Source: a virus. Taken from it: DNA of 64,000 nt. Positions 42,827 through 53,200 of this stretch are shown here, piece after piece. The stretch lies in the IMG/VR virus record IMGVR_UViG_3300008216_000009, positions 1-64,000 of that record; one strand, written 5' to 3'. How positions within the stretch are numbered: the first letter of the stretch is position 1; every line of letters begins with the position of its first letter. Both the position numbers and the translations under genes were made by a program. The notes under the pieces are model-generated. The model saw only the letters and a program-made list of their open reading frames with translations. It searched no databases and was not told the DNA's origin.

Positions 42827-43885
42827 ATGGCAAATCGCCAAGAAGAACTGTTGCCTATTCTCAAGGCTCTTCGGGAGTATATATCCAAGGAGTATGCGGT
42901 AAATTATCCCCCGCATGTCCGTGGTGAAGATGCTTCCAACAAGGAACTTCCTGCTAACTGGCAGGATAAGCTCGACCCCATCACGGGTGGAGACACTGTG
43001 GGTAGGGACAAATTCGGATCTCAGGGCCAGAATACGACAAAAGCTGGCTCACAGTCCGAAGATGCCTATATCCATAAGTCTGAATTGGAGCAGATCCTTA
43101 AGGATTTTGTTTCCAAGCACTACGTGGATGGTATGGACGTTCAGCAACGTGGCGCACGTGGCGACAATGCTGGATTTGCCTACCCGGGTGAAGAGCGAAG
43201 AGTTCCTGAGGGCTTAGAGAAGCACCATGGGGAAGAGATGGAGAAGAACGAGGAAGAGTTGAACGGGAACGGATTCCCGCCGCCAGCAGAAGAGGAAGAG
43301 AATGGTCTTCCTACTATGGAAGAGGCTGGCGAAGAGGAAGAAGATGACGTGCTGGGCGAGGAAGAGGAAGACGAGGAGATAGAGGGCGTTGCTGCGGGCA
43401 ATATGGCCTATAGCAAGGACCGAGCAGTTTCAAATCTTCTCAAAGATATTAAGGGTCTTCTAGTTCAGAAGCAGACCGAGAGGTCTGAGTTTGGCAGTCT
43501 TAAGAAAGAGTTGGACATCATAAAGAAGTCCATGCCCAATCAGATCAAGCAGGGTGTCACTGCTGGGATGAAGAAGTTCAATTTGAATCCTAGTGTTAGT
43601 GATCAGGCTACAAGGGTTCCAGTTGGGGCGGCTTCCCCTCCTGCAGCCTCGCCTATGCCTGACAAGAGAATCGGCGTTGAGGGAGAGTCTTTTGCTAAGA
43701 CGGATCCCGAAGCCAATTGGGCAGCCCAGGAACAGTTTACTAACGCCGTTGAGACGATTTTGAGCGGTAACGACGCTGACGACATTCGAGGCACCTTCAA
43801 GAAGGTTAACTCGATGAGGAATCAGTCTGGTGAGCTTACGCCGCAAACCCTGTACTACTATCCTAGGAACGGGGGCGCACAGTAA
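42827..43885 (+). CDS. Acidic scaffold-like protein
   Basis: 352 aa. N-terminal LPILKALREYISKEY and ELEQILKDFVSKHY helices match the recurring amphipathic motif; residues 140-190 are a glutamate-rich tract (EEEEDDVLGEEEEDEEIEG); the C-terminal part has PNQIKQGVTAGMKKFNLNP. Strong acidity, position directly upstream of the capsid gene and the one-base overlap fit a prohead scaffold. GGAGG precedes the ATG. Confidence 0.68.
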   Translation: MANRQEELLPILKALREYISKEYAVNYPPHVRGEDASNKELPANWQDKLDPITGGDTVGRDKFGSQGQNTTKAGSQSEDAYIHKSELEQILKDFVSKHYVDGMDVQQRGARGDNAGFAYPGEERRVPEGLEKHHGEEMEKNEEELNGNGFPPPAEEEENGLPTMEEAGEEEEDDVLGEEEEDEEIEGVAAGNMAYSKDRAVSNLLKDIKGLLVQKQTERSEFGSLKKELDIIKKSMPNQIKQGVTAGMKKFNLNPSVSDQATRVPVGAASPPAASPMPDKRIGVEGESFAKTDPEANWAAQEQFTNAVETILSGNDADDIRGTFKKVNSMRNQSGELTPQTLYYYPRNGGAQ

Positions 43886-45201
43886 TGACAACGCAGAATG
43901 ATCTCTCCATAGCTGAATATATCGGTGCTGCCGAGCGAAACCTTCGCTCAAGTCTGATGCCGCCTGGGTACTTTGCTAAGCAGACGTACCTGCAGGTATC
44001 GGACGTGTTCACGGCGACTTATGGCCGCAAGGTCTGGGACGCATTGAACAACCAGACCCGGTTCTGGAACATACTTCGAAAGGTACAGTGGGGTCCCACA
44101 ACTGGTTGGCGTGTTCGCTCCGACAGGGGTTCGAACCGCTCTCGACCAGTGACTGAGACTGGAGCACTTCCTACTGTCGATGTCTCTGCCTATCAGGCAG
44201 TCGATTCGGCACCAAGGATTATGGCTACAGACTTTGGTGTCTCACTCAAGTCCCAGATTATGTCTGGGTTGGAAGGTGGCATGGGCGACAACCTTGCGGT
44301 TGAGCAAGAAGCTGCTGCAAGGGACCACATCAAGGAGCTTAACTCTGAGCTTCTTCTTCGCTCCAACGGAATTGTCACCACAGGTGGTGCCTCTGCTACA
44401 GGGGCAGTGTTAGGTGCTGGTAATACGTTCCGAATTGGTGACACCATTAGTGACACGGGTCTCAGTGATGCTTCAAAGGTAATTTCGGGCATCTCTGGTA
44501 ACGTTCTTACTTATACTGGTGGTGGAAACCTTACAGACGGTGCTATCGCTTATGCGAAAGCCCGTGCTGGTCTGACCTCGATTGATGACATCGTTGAGCA
44601 GGACGCTCGTACTATTGCGGGTGTTACCCTAGGCTCTGGCATCGGGGCAGATGTTTACAACCAGTCCACTAGGACGGCGGGTGCGTGGAATGCTGCTGCA
44701 ACTGTTCTTGCGAATAGTGGCACAGGCAGGAACCTTACCCTGTCTCTCCTAGACCAGGCCATTAGGGAAGTTCGTATCAATGGTGCGGATCCCGACGTAA
44801 TCCTTATGGGTTACGACCAGTTCGACAGGCTTTCTTCACTCCTACAGGCGCAGCAGCGTTACATGGACTGGGGCGAGTTCGTTGTAAAGGTTGGCGACGA
44901 GAGTACCCTTCCCGGTTCGCATGCTGGGTTCCAGGTTTCGACCTATAGGGGTATTCCAGTCATCGTGGATCCCGACATCCAGACTTCCTACACGGCTGCG
45001 GATGCCGAACTTGGCTCTAACGTGTACGTGCTTGACACGAGGTATCTGGAACTCGCTATTGCTGCTCCTACGCAGTACATCGATAACAGGGACTTCTTCC
45101 AGGCGAACGCCTTTGTCCTTCGTGGACTCTTCTACACCATTGGTGAGTTGAGGGCACTTCGTATGGATACACACTCCAAGATCACGGATTTGAATGCTTA
45201 G
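43885..45201 (+). CDS. Major capsid protein, HK97-like
   Basis: 438 aa. An N-terminal helical stretch leads into FWNILRKVQWGPTTGWRVRS, a spine-helix region with MSGLEGG and EQEAAARDHIKELNSELLLR, a glycine/serine-rich middle that could be an inserted domain (about 160-240), and MGYDQFDRLSSLLQAQQRYM to AFVLRGLFYTIGEL at the end. This layout follows HK97-fold capsid proteins of related phages. It follows the scaffold gene and is followed by a strong terminator, so it is highly expressed. Confidence 0.85.
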   Translation: MTTQNDLSIAEYIGAAERNLRSSLMPPGYFAKQTYLQVSDVFTATYGRKVWDALNNQTRFWNILRKVQWGPTTGWRVRSDRGSNRSRPVTETGALPTVDVSAYQAVDSAPRIMATDFGVSLKSQIMSGLEGGMGDNLAVEQEAAARDHIKELNSELLLRSNGIVTTGGASATGAVLGAGNTFRIGDTISDTGLSDASKVISGISGNVLTYTGGGNLTDGAIAYAKARAGLTSIDDIVEQDARTIAGVTLGSGIGADVYNQSTRTAGAWNAAATVLANSGTGRNLTLSLLDQAIREVRINGADPDVILMGYDQFDRLSSLLQAQQRYMDWGEFVVKVGDESTLPGSHAGFQVSTYRGIPVIVDPDIQTSYTAADAELGSNVYVLDTRYLELAIAAPTQYIDNRDFFQANAFVLRGLFYTIGELRALRMDTHSKITDLNA

Positions 45202-45220
45202 TTAGGGGTTTATTAGTGGG

Positions 45221-45264
45221 TAGGTAGGGGATCTCAAAGTCCCCTACCTACTCTAGAGTTTTAA
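45221..45264 (+). terminator. Intrinsic terminator after the capsid gene
   Basis: 11-bp stem TAGGTAGGGGA/TCCCCTACCTA followed by CTCTAGAGTTTT. Confidence 0.85.
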
Positions 45265-45359
45265 CAACAAAATTTAGTCAGTTTTTCTTGTCATGAGTAT
45301 CCGAGGGAAACCTTGGAGAGGTTGGTATAGGTGGAAGTGGCAGGAAAAGGAGTTTTTAG

Positions 45360-45746
45360 ATGGCTGTTACATGGACAACGACAATAATTCACCGAAGTGT
45401 TTTTGGTAACAAGAGAATTGTTACCGCAGACATAGAAGCTACTGGCACGAGCACCGTCACAGCGACGGGAGATGCCTATGCTCCATCTGAGCTAGGTCTT
45501 ACAGGCTTTGACATAGTCATGATGAGTGGATTCACCCTCAGTAATACGGGAGGGGCTACTCAAACAGCGGCACAGTCTGTGACTGCTGCTGATACAGGAT
45601 ATTTCCCTGTATATAACTATACCCAAGAGTCAATATCTACCCATCATCTGGGGCCAGCAGATCTGTCTTCGGTGGGTCCTAGCATTGTTGCTACTGGCAT
45701 CAATATAACTGGTGCCAAGATAAGGCTCATGGCAGTAGGTTACTAG
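45360..45746 (+). CDS. Beta-rich virion protein, possible decoration protein
   Basis: 128 aa, Thr/Ala/Gly-rich beta strands throughout and a short basic patch near residue 15 (FGNKRIVTADIEAT). Located between two terminators directly after the capsid gene, the usual place of head decoration or stabilisation proteins. No family recognised. Confidence 0.65.
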   Translation: MAVTWTTTIIHRSVFGNKRIVTADIEATGTSTVTATGDAYAPSELGLTGFDIVMMSGFTLSNTGGATQTAAQSVTAADTGYFPVYNYTQESISTHHLGPADLSSVGPSIVATGINITGAKIRLMAVGY

Positions 45747-45819
45747 TTTTTACAACTGAATATTGGGTTTTGGGGTGGTACGAGTCAGCTCGACTACTGA
45801 ATTTTTGACTAGAATTAGA

Positions 45820-45855
45820 AAAATGGGGTAGTCGTTTTGGCTACCCCATTTTGTA
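45820..45855 (+). terminator. Intrinsic terminator
   Basis: AAAATGGGGTAG/CTACCCCATTTT, 12-bp stem with a T-run. Confidence 0.9.
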
Positions 45856-45865
45856 TTGGAGAGAT

Positions 45866-45970
45866 ATGGCAAGACGTAACTGGACACAGTGTAAGTGCGG
45901 AGCAAAGTTGCACGTGAAGAAGGGCGAAAAGATGTGTTATCCGTGTAGGGTTAAGGAGAGGAAAGAATAG
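45866..45970 (+). CDS. 34-aa zinc-ribbon microprotein
   Basis: MARRNWTQCKCGAKLHVKKG... with CKC and CYPC pairs. TTGGAG precedes the ATG. Basic, possibly nucleic-acid-binding. Confidence 0.75.
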   Translation: MARRNWTQCKCGAKLHVKKGEKMCYPCRVKERKE

Positions 45971-45979
45971 GGTAGGGTT

Positions 45980-46174
45980 ATGAAAAATTTAAGTTTATTT
46001 ATGGGCAAAATAAGACCTCAAATTTTCTTAGCACTATGTATTTTAGGAATAGTGGCGATATTAGGAATTTGGCACGGTCTTAATGAGGTCACGGTTGGCT
46101 GTATAGCGGGTATAATTGCGTTAGCAAAAGATGTTTTACAGGTAGATTCTGGTAATGGGGCTGAGGAAGAGTAG
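45980..46174 (+). CDS. Small membrane protein, holin candidate
   Basis: 64 aa; hydrophobic segments at about 14-30 and 36-49 and an acidic tail. Size and layout fit a class II holin, but no endolysin was found next to it. Confidence 0.68.
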   Translation: MKNLSLFMGKIRPQIFLALCILGIVAILGIWHGLNEVTVGCIAGIIALAKDVLQVDSGNGAEEE

Positions 46175-46185
46175 GGGGTTAAGGT

Positions 46186-46539
46186 ATGGTGGAGGAGCAA
46201 GAATCTACAAAGGAAGAAGTTGGTTTAACAAGGAGAGAGTTAGAGACTGAGCTTGTAGGTGCGAAAGCTAAAATTGTAGAGCTTGAAGCAAAGACTAAAA
46301 CTACACTTACAGGCTCTCAATTTCTGACAATCGTACTCGTAGGCCCGTTATTTTTGGCTTTCGTAACACTTGGAGTGTTGATTGTGTGGAAAACGACATC
46401 AAAACCTGCAGAAATTGCGCCACACCTGGATATAATTCTTGTAGCGTTCGCAATTTTCGCCAATCCTGTGACGGCAGCGGCTGGTGTGATTGTGGGTATG
46501 ATGCAGGATGACGTGAGAAAGAAGAATGAGGAAAAGTAA
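46186..46539 (+). CDS. Membrane protein with N-terminal coiled coil
   Basis: 117 aa. Residues 1-42 are a charged coiled coil, followed by two hydrophobic segments (about 46-69 and 81-104) and a charged end. Adjacent to the small membrane gene; may form a lysis or membrane complex with it (inference). Confidence 0.7.
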   Translation: MVEEQESTKEEVGLTRRELETELVGAKAKIVELEAKTKTTLTGSQFLTIVLVGPLFLAFVTLGVLIVWKTTSKPAEIAPHLDIILVAFAIFANPVTAAAGVIVGMMQDDVRKKNEEK

Positions 46540-46575
46540 GTGACTGAGTAGACCGATTGTCTCTAAGGAGTAATC

Positions 46576-47481
46576 ATGAGTGACGATAAACAAAAGAAAT
46601 TTAGAAATAAAAAGTTTTCTTTGCGTCTTCCTTCTTTTACAAGTATTAAGCTGGGGGGATTTGGGTCTTTTAAGCTCCCTGTTTTTGGGAAAATACGTAA
46701 TCCTTTCCCGACAGGGCTTTATCTTGGTGGCGGGAAACTAATTGTAATTTCTCTTGCTACCGTGTCTCTTGGATTCGTAGCGTCTATGTTCCTTTTGCTA
46801 AGTAAAGGAGAGCAGGAGATTACTTGGCCCATGACTGGGGCGGTTTACGAAGCTCCTAGTATGATTGGGGCCAGAGTTGTAGACGAAGAAACTCCTATGG
46901 AAGCCTCACAGACGTTGCAGATTAACCTTCCAGGCGGAATACGCCTGGATGAGATTAATCTGGTAAACATTTCTCTGGGTAAGGCTGCTCTAGCTACTGC
47001 TTTTCAGATTGCTGGAACTAGTACGGCTTACATTGTTGTTGATGATTTAATAATTAAAAATTCAGAGTTCCCAAGTATGGACTTTGCGAATTCTGAGTTC
47101 TACGCCATTAATGCAACCACCTCTGTAGTAGCTGCAGGTCATACTTTTAACATGACGGCTACAACTACTCTCTCAGACATCACTATTGGTAGTGGTAGGG
47201 GTGTTGCTTCTTACGATGCTAAGGACATGGTAGTTGACAGAATTATAATTGAATGCACAGGCAGTTCAGATTGCGTCATTGATACGATAACTATTGATGG
47301 TGTCAAAACATGGATAGGCACCTTTGACTTGGATTATGTTAAAGCCGGAACACTTACCCTAGAAACCCTTAGAGTTGGTGATGATGGAGACATTAATTCG
47401 GCTGATCTTGTGATTAACAGTACAGTTTATTTCACCTCTGTAACGGATGGCGTGGTAGAGGAGCCTGTAAATATAAAATAG
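46576..47481 (+). CDS. Membrane-anchored beta-rich protein
   Basis: 301 aa. Basic cytoplasm-like N-terminus (1-52), one hydrophobic span (about 53-75, LIVISLATVSLGFVASMFLL), then a beta-rich ectodomain with repeated Thr/Ile strands. Could be a host-surface or virion membrane-contact protein. Unrecognised. Confidence 0.65.
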   Translation: MSDDKQKKFRNKKFSLRLPSFTSIKLGGFGSFKLPVFGKIRNPFPTGLYLGGGKLIVISLATVSLGFVASMFLLLSKGEQEITWPMTGAVYEAPSMIGARVVDEETPMEASQTLQINLPGGIRLDEINLVNISLGKAALATAFQIAGTSTAYIVVDDLIIKNSEFPSMDFANSEFYAINATTSVVAAGHTFNMTATTTLSDITIGSGRGVASYDAKDMVVDRIIIECTGSSDCVIDTITIDGVKTWIGTFDLDYVKAGTLTLETLRVGDDGDINSADLVINSTVYFTSVTDGVVEEPVNIK

Positions 47482-47523
47482 GCTGAGGGTATTATTAATA
47501 GGTTAAGGTAAAGGGAGAGAGAG

Positions 47524-47700
47524 ATGGTTATTTTAGGAGCGATACGTTTGGGATTGGCAATAGCAAGTAGGTTGAAAGATATGGAGGATCGTATCTCATT
47601 ATTAGGTACGCTGACTTTAGCTGTGGGTGATGATGGAAAAGTTACGCCTATTGAGTGGGCTACTATAGGTAAACGCCTAGGTGTGTTTGATGTTAAGTAA
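47524..47700 (+). CDS. 58-aa small phage protein
   Basis: Starts MVILGAIRLGLAIASRLKDM behind GGGAGAG; an amphipathic helix is followed by a polar C-terminal half. The end overlaps the start of 47690-47878. Function unknown. Confidence 0.72.
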   Translation: MVILGAIRLGLAIASRLKDMEDRISLLGTLTLAVGDDGKVTPIEWATIGKRLGVFDVK

Positions 47701-47878
47701 ATTGATGTCCTGGTTTGTTGGAAGAAGCGGTAAATTGAAGGGCCATGAATTTGGTGTAGTCAGGTTTGGCCCCCAAGAATTGCCTATGGTTCCTTTCAAG
47801 CATCCTCATATAGGAAAGGTTAAACTTTTTTATGTGGACGCTAAGGTCAGGGACAGACTGTCAAAGGTAAATAAATAA
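47690..47878 (+). CDS. Small phage protein, function unknown
   Basis: 62 aa from ATG 47690 (MLSKLMSWFVG), overlapping the previous gene by 11 nt; the longer GTG frame has no better site. Basic, beta-rich. Abuts 47878-48207. Confidence 0.7.
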   Translation: MLSKLMSWFVGRSGKLKGHEFGVVRFGPQELPMVPFKHPHIGKVKLFYVDAKVRDRLSKVNK

Positions 47879-48207
47879 TGCCAGCACCTACTTTACGTAC
47901 AAATATTGAATTGATGCAGCCCCTACCTAATTACAGGGGGTTTACCACTACTACTTCTAGTGCGTCTGCTACTACTGTTATTGATGTTTCCTCTGTTATG
48001 GAGGAAGCCAACAGAATCACATTCGTAGTGGAGTTAGGGGATCTGTACATCAATTTTAATGGTGCGGCTACCAGTGACGGTACTTCTATGATAGTTCCAG
48101 CCGGGACCGGTTATACAGAGGAGATGATGCGGATAACTGGGTTGATTTCAATTATGCGGGTTGGGACTACAAATGGTCGTATTCGTGGTTGTGTGTGGGG
48201 GAGGTAG
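47878..48207 (+). CDS. Beta-rich virion protein, tandem paralogue 1
   Basis: 109 aa. IELMQPLPNYRGFTTTT, then DLYINFNGAATSDGTSM and PAGTGYTEEMMRITGLISI align well with the next gene. Likely small trimeric tail or head-surface protein. Confidence 0.72.
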   Translation: MPAPTLRTNIELMQPLPNYRGFTTTTSSASATTVIDVSSVMEEANRITFVVELGDLYINFNGAATSDGTSMIVPAGTGYTEEMMRITGLISIMRVGTTNGRIRGCVWGR

Positions 48208-48567
48208 GTGACTTATCCACACGCAGGAAAATCTGATGAAGTAATAAAGCTTCGCCTAGATATAGAGTTGATGCAGCCGTATGAGGCTTTTAAACCTTTT
48301 ACGTTGACCACTAGTGGAGATACCGCAGAAACGATTTTTACAGTTTCAGAATTTATGACAGAAGCGAATCACATTACGTTGGTTGTTGATCGGGCAGATA
48401 TGTATATAAATTTTAACGGAGATGCCACAACATCTGGTACTTCTATGTTGCTCCCCGCTGGTACTGGGTACACAGAGGAGTTCATTAGGCTGACTGGGAA
48501 GATTTCAGTGGTACGTGCGGGTTTATTAAATGCGAGGATAATTGGTGCTGTTTGGGGCACAAACTAA
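48208..48567 (+). CDS. Beta-rich virion protein, tandem paralogue 2
   Basis: 119 aa from GTG 48208 behind GGGGGAGG. IELMQPYEAFKPFTLTT, DMYINFNGDATTSGTSM and PAGTGYTEEFIRLTGKISV mirror the preceding gene, so the pair arose by tandem duplication. Confidence 0.72.
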   Translation: MTYPHAGKSDEVIKLRLDIELMQPYEAFKPFTLTTSGDTAETIFTVSEFMTEANHITLVVDRADMYINFNGDATTSGTSMLLPAGTGYTEEFIRLTGKISVVRAGLLNARIIGAVWGTN

Positions 48568-48588
48568 TAGAGTTATGGGGGGCTTAGA

Positions 48589-49551
48589 ATGCCATTAGAC
48601 AAAGGTTTTGAGTTTCGTTTTGGGGAGCACGAATTTCGGACAGTACGGGAATCGATTGCTGCTCCAGTTAAGTTTGTTCCTTTTAGTAAGACTTTAGCAA
48701 CTACTAATACTGCTGAGGATTTGTTGACCACTGATCCTGATGTACCTGCGTATAATTTGGTTACTAATCCCCATATGGTTGGCAGCGGGACTCCTCCTGC
48801 AGGATGGACTGCTGTCAGTGCTACGGTGACTAGGGTAACCACTACTCCTAGGGTAGGCAGTCATTCCATGTCAGTTGAGACAGGCAATGCGGTGGCTGCT
48901 GAGGGTGCTTACTTTGAAGCAGCAGATATTCCACCCGGGAATTACGCCTTATCTGTCTATTTGAGGCGTGATGGTGGGGGGACTGCATATGTTAGGGCTT
49001 CCAGTGATGGTGGTACTACATTTACTAATGGCAATGTAGTCACTATGGCAAATAACTGGAACGGTAGAAGTACAGTATTTCATAAGGTTAAGACTACCGA
49101 GACGAGTATTAGGCTTTATGTAGTTACCAATACCCAACAAAATATCACGTACTTAGTAGATTCTGCTCAAATAGAGCCATCGTGGCACGTAGTTATGGGG
49201 AGTGGAACTTCAACTAGGGATCCCAATCCTCCCGTAGCGGCAGTTACTGCAGTTGTAGATCCTCTCAGTGACAGATTCTCACGGTGGCTTGGTACTACTG
49301 ATGCGTCTAATTCAGTTCGTGAGCCAGGATTGAATGAGATTCATTACGTATATATGTGGGCAAGCCATGATACCTACGTAGATTTTGATAGGACGGTAGC
49401 TATTCGCACGGCTACTCCGTTGGGATATTATTTGACCGCTGGGATAGCCTATGCCCTAGATATACATAAAATAGTTAAGAATAATATTTCCTTTGTTAAT
49501 GCGTCAGGAAGTGAAACACCTAAGGTCATCGGTTATGCGATGGGCTTTTAG
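48589..49551 (+). CDS. Tail/adhesin protein with carbohydrate-binding-like domain
   Basis: 320 aa. Residues about 58-205 (NLVTNPHMVGSGTPPAGWTA, RVGSHSMSVET, PPGNYALSVYLRRDGGG) follow the beta-sandwich layout of CBM4/9-type carbohydrate-binding modules. The C-terminal 100 residues are separate. Probably a receptor-binding or fibre-associated protein. Confidence 0.72.
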   Translation: MPLDKGFEFRFGEHEFRTVRESIAAPVKFVPFSKTLATTNTAEDLLTTDPDVPAYNLVTNPHMVGSGTPPAGWTAVSATVTRVTTTPRVGSHSMSVETGNAVAAEGAYFEAADIPPGNYALSVYLRRDGGGTAYVRASSDGGTTFTNGNVVTMANNWNGRSTVFHKVKTTETSIRLYVVTNTQQNITYLVDSAQIEPSWHVVMGSGTSTRDPNPPVAAVTAVVDPLSDRFSRWLGTTDASNSVREPGLNEIHYVYMWASHDTYVDFDRTVAIRTATPLGYYLTAGIAYALDIHKIVKNNISFVNASGSETPKVIGYAMGF

Positions 49552-49563
49552 GGAGGATCCTAG

Positions 49564-50250
49564 ATGGGACTTTTCAATGTATATACAGTTTCGAACGCCT
49601 ACAGGAGTGATTATTTTCAGTATCTGAGCGAACAGTGGGCAAACGACACCGATGAATTCACTGGGGCTTGGAATCGTAGCAGCACTTCTTTAATTACTCG
49701 TGTCAAAACTGATACGGATATGCCGAAGGCGCAGATTGCATTAACGTCTAACACGGCTGCACGTCTTCGAACTATTTTTACTTTTAGGGCCACTCCCGGT
49801 AAGTTTACTGGAGCGGGTTCTACTACCATGGTTCGGGGTACTTTCATTGAGTGGGAAGCTAAATTATCTAATGTAGCTAACGTAGATAACTCCATTTTCT
49901 TTATGGGAGTGAATGCTTCTGCATCAGCTACGAGAGCAACCACTAATTTAATTGCATTTGGGTTATCCAGTGATAGTTTAATGGCTGTTTCTGATAATGC
50001 GGGTACTGAGACTACCACCGCTATTTCAGGTATAACTTTGGCTGATCGTAATATGTATCGTCTGTCTATAACGGGTGGACAGATAGAATATTCTGTTAAT
50101 GGAAATATTCTGGCTACTCACACTACTAATATTCCCGATGTAATTGGGTATCTTCAATTTAACCACGATACAGAGGCAGGGGCTTCTAATTTAGATATAG
50201 GTTTTGTTCATGTGTTTTATCGTGGTGTTGAGGATACTAGATCCTTTTAG
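49564..50250 (+). CDS. Lectin-like virion protein
   Basis: 228 aa, beta-rich with FIEWEAKLSNVANVDNSIFF, NMYRLSITGGQIEYSVNGN and a closing IGFVHVFYRG strand, typical of concanavalin A-like/LamG jelly-roll domains. Placed between the CBM-like protein and the giant fibres; likely host-surface binding. Confidence 0.7.
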   Translation: MGLFNVYTVSNAYRSDYFQYLSEQWANDTDEFTGAWNRSSTSLITRVKTDTDMPKAQIALTSNTAARLRTIFTFRATPGKFTGAGSTTMVRGTFIEWEAKLSNVANVDNSIFFMGVNASASATRATTNLIAFGLSSDSLMAVSDNAGTETTTAISGITLADRNMYRLSITGGQIEYSVNGNILATHTTNIPDVIGYLQFNHDTEAGASNLDIGFVHVFYRGVEDTRSF

Positions 50251-50262
50251 GGGGGGCTATAG

Positions 50263-53200
50263 ATGCCTGTTGATCTGAGACAAATATCATTTTATCCGCT
50301 AAAGCGGCAATATATCGTTAGTGATTCTGAGCCTGGAATAGAGGTCGTTCAGAGCGGAAGCGGTGCCTATTTAAAATGCACTGATGAGAATGATGCGGTT
50401 GTTTTCCAAGTAGCGAATGATGGATTAATCTCATCTGCTGCTGGAGCGGCTGAGTATTCGACACTCCAGTCCTCCTCTGGAACTCCAATCACACTGGTTG
50501 CTCAGGGATCCAATCAGGATGTGCGGTTTATGCACACCGCCAACAGCACTGCCAATGTGATGATGTTCCTTGACGGGGCCACCAAGCATATGAGTATAGG
50601 TGGTGCCCATGACTCTACTCCTGACAGTAGGCTCCATGTTTTTGGTGCTACCGCAGGAAGTGTTACAGCAGTAACAGATACAATCATAACTGCTGAGAAT
50701 GATGATAATGCTTTTATCAGCCTCTTAGCTCCAACCTCTAGCGGAATTCTATTCGGAGATGTGGCTGATGCGGATATAGGCCGTATCACCTACACCCATT
50801 CTGATAATGCTTTAAATCTTTATGTATCTGCTTCTCAACAGTTTGCTTATACCGACGCTACTTTGCAGTTCAAAAAGGCTACGAGTCTTACAACCAGTGC
50901 TGGTGCATTAACTATTGCCCCAGTATCGGGTGCTCATTTAGATCTTACTCTGGGTGGTGCGGGTGATCTTAGGGTAAACACAAGTCAACTCTATGTGGAC
51001 ACGAGTGCTGCCAGGGTTGGTGTGAATACGGCTACTCCTTCTGCTGGGTTAGAGGTAGTGGTTTCTGAATCTGCTACTGTCCCTGCTCTTATGGTTCAGA
51101 ATTCTTTTAATGCTGCTTCTAATCAGGTAGCAGTTTTTAGGGGGTCTAATAGAGGCACGGCTGCAGATAACGATAGTTCTTACATCACTTATGAGATGGA
51201 AGATTCGGCTGGAAATATGGTGGAAGTTGGTCGCCAGATATGGCAGATCAATGATGTAACCAGCAATACGAAAGATTCTAAGTTCACCTGGCAGGTTATG
51301 GTGAACAATACTTTAACTGACATGTTGGAGATTAGTTCTTCAGCCGCTGCTGTACCAACTGCCACGTTTGCCAGCGGTGATGCCATATTCAATGACAATG
51401 TTTCTATTAGATTAGGGACTGCTGGTGTAGAGGCCGATCTTTCTTCCAATGGGACCGATGTTAAGTGGGAATTTGCTGCTACTGCTGATCTTCTCATTGG
51501 TAGAGCTAGTTCACCTGCTCCTGATGGGCTTGTACACATATGGGCAGCGACTGCTGGTTCGGTGCAAGCTCCTACGGATTCATTGCTCACTCTTGAGAAA
51601 GATGACAATGCATACATTACTTTTTTGGCTCCTACTGTCAGCGGTATTAATTTTGGCGATGCTGCCGATAATAATGTTGGTAGTATTACTTATACTCATT
51701 CAAGCAATACTTTAAATACCACCATCAATGCCGCTTCCCAGTTAAATCATACTGATGGGGCATTTGCCTTTGCCAAAGCCACAACGGTCAGTACTTCTTC
51801 TGGAACTCTGACTATAAATGCATTCACCGCTGGCGGTGCCATAAATTTTGCTAGTCAGGCAATGACTAGTGTAGATATAAACTCTGGGACTATTGGCGGG
51901 GTTACGATTGATGGTACTTCTACGGCTACGGCTGATGTTACTTTCAATGACAATGTAAAAGTGACATTAGGCACTGGTGGAGATGTAGATGTCTACTATG
52001 ACGCTACTGATATGGTCATCAATACCCGGGTTGCTGGCACTGGAGATTTAGTAACACACAGTCAGATTGTCTGGGGTACTGGAGTAGCTGTAACAGCCGC
52101 TGACTATTCCATAGGCAGGGATGCTGATGGTACGAATCAGATGCATCTTAATGTGCCCTCCAGTTCTGGATGGGAATTTTCGATAAATGACACTGCCAAG
52201 CTCACTTATGCTACTGGTGCATTTAACTTTACTGAAGCTACTTCGATTACCACTTCTGCAGGTCAATTGACTATTGATGGTGCTGGTGGGGTTGTTATTA
52301 ATGAGGACGGAGATGATGAGGATTTTCGCATTGAGACTAATAGCAATGCCAATACCTTAGTTATAGATGCCAACACATTTGGTGGTACGGGTTCGATTGG
52401 ACTAGGAAATGCAGTAGTAAATACTGCTTACCTACGAATAGCTCCCATAGCGATTACATCGACTGCTGACCAGCCGTATGCTGCGGTACGAATCGCTCCT
52501 GTTGGTGTAACGGTTCCTAGTGGAACATCCTCAGTAGTCTCTAGCCTTACTGTAGTAGAGCCAGTTATATCTGCCACAGGCACGGTGACGGTTGCTGCTA
52601 CAGTTTATATTCAGAATGCACCTACTGAGGGTACTAATGATTATGCTCTCTTTGTAGATGCTGGGGCTACTCGACTTGATGGAACCTTAACCGCTAGTGG
52701 CGGCGGAGCACTAACTGGAACATGGTCTGATCTTGGAACTGTAAGCACCATAGATATAAATGGTGGGTCTATAGATGGGATTACATTAGGGACTAATGCT
52801 GCTGTTACTCAAGCTGTAATTGATGATATTGACCTAAACGGCAAGGTCATCACCATGACAGGCAGTAGCAGCGACACGGCAGTATTCACTGCTGGCACTA
52901 ACGGCACGTTAAGTATAGTAACCACTGACGCTGCCGCTGCCGCCGCAAATATTCAGATCACTGCTGATGGCACAGTGGACATAGATTCGGCTGGGGTACT
53001 CACATTAGATTCTGGAGCAGCTATTAATTTAGAACCTGCAGCAGGGTCAGCTATTCTTCTTGACGGGACAATCAGCATTGATGGCGGTGCAGTGACAGGG
53101 GTGGTAAGTATTTTCCAAACCGATGTAAAAATTGGTGAGGATGATGAGACCAAGATAGATTTTGAGACTGTTAACACTATTAATTTCTATGTAAACAATG

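Noticed and set aside
45292-45408. 38-aa open frame (MSIRGKPWRGWYRWKWQEKE...) overlapping 45360-45746
   Set aside because: No ribosome-binding site before its ATG and it overlaps a well-supported gene in another frame.
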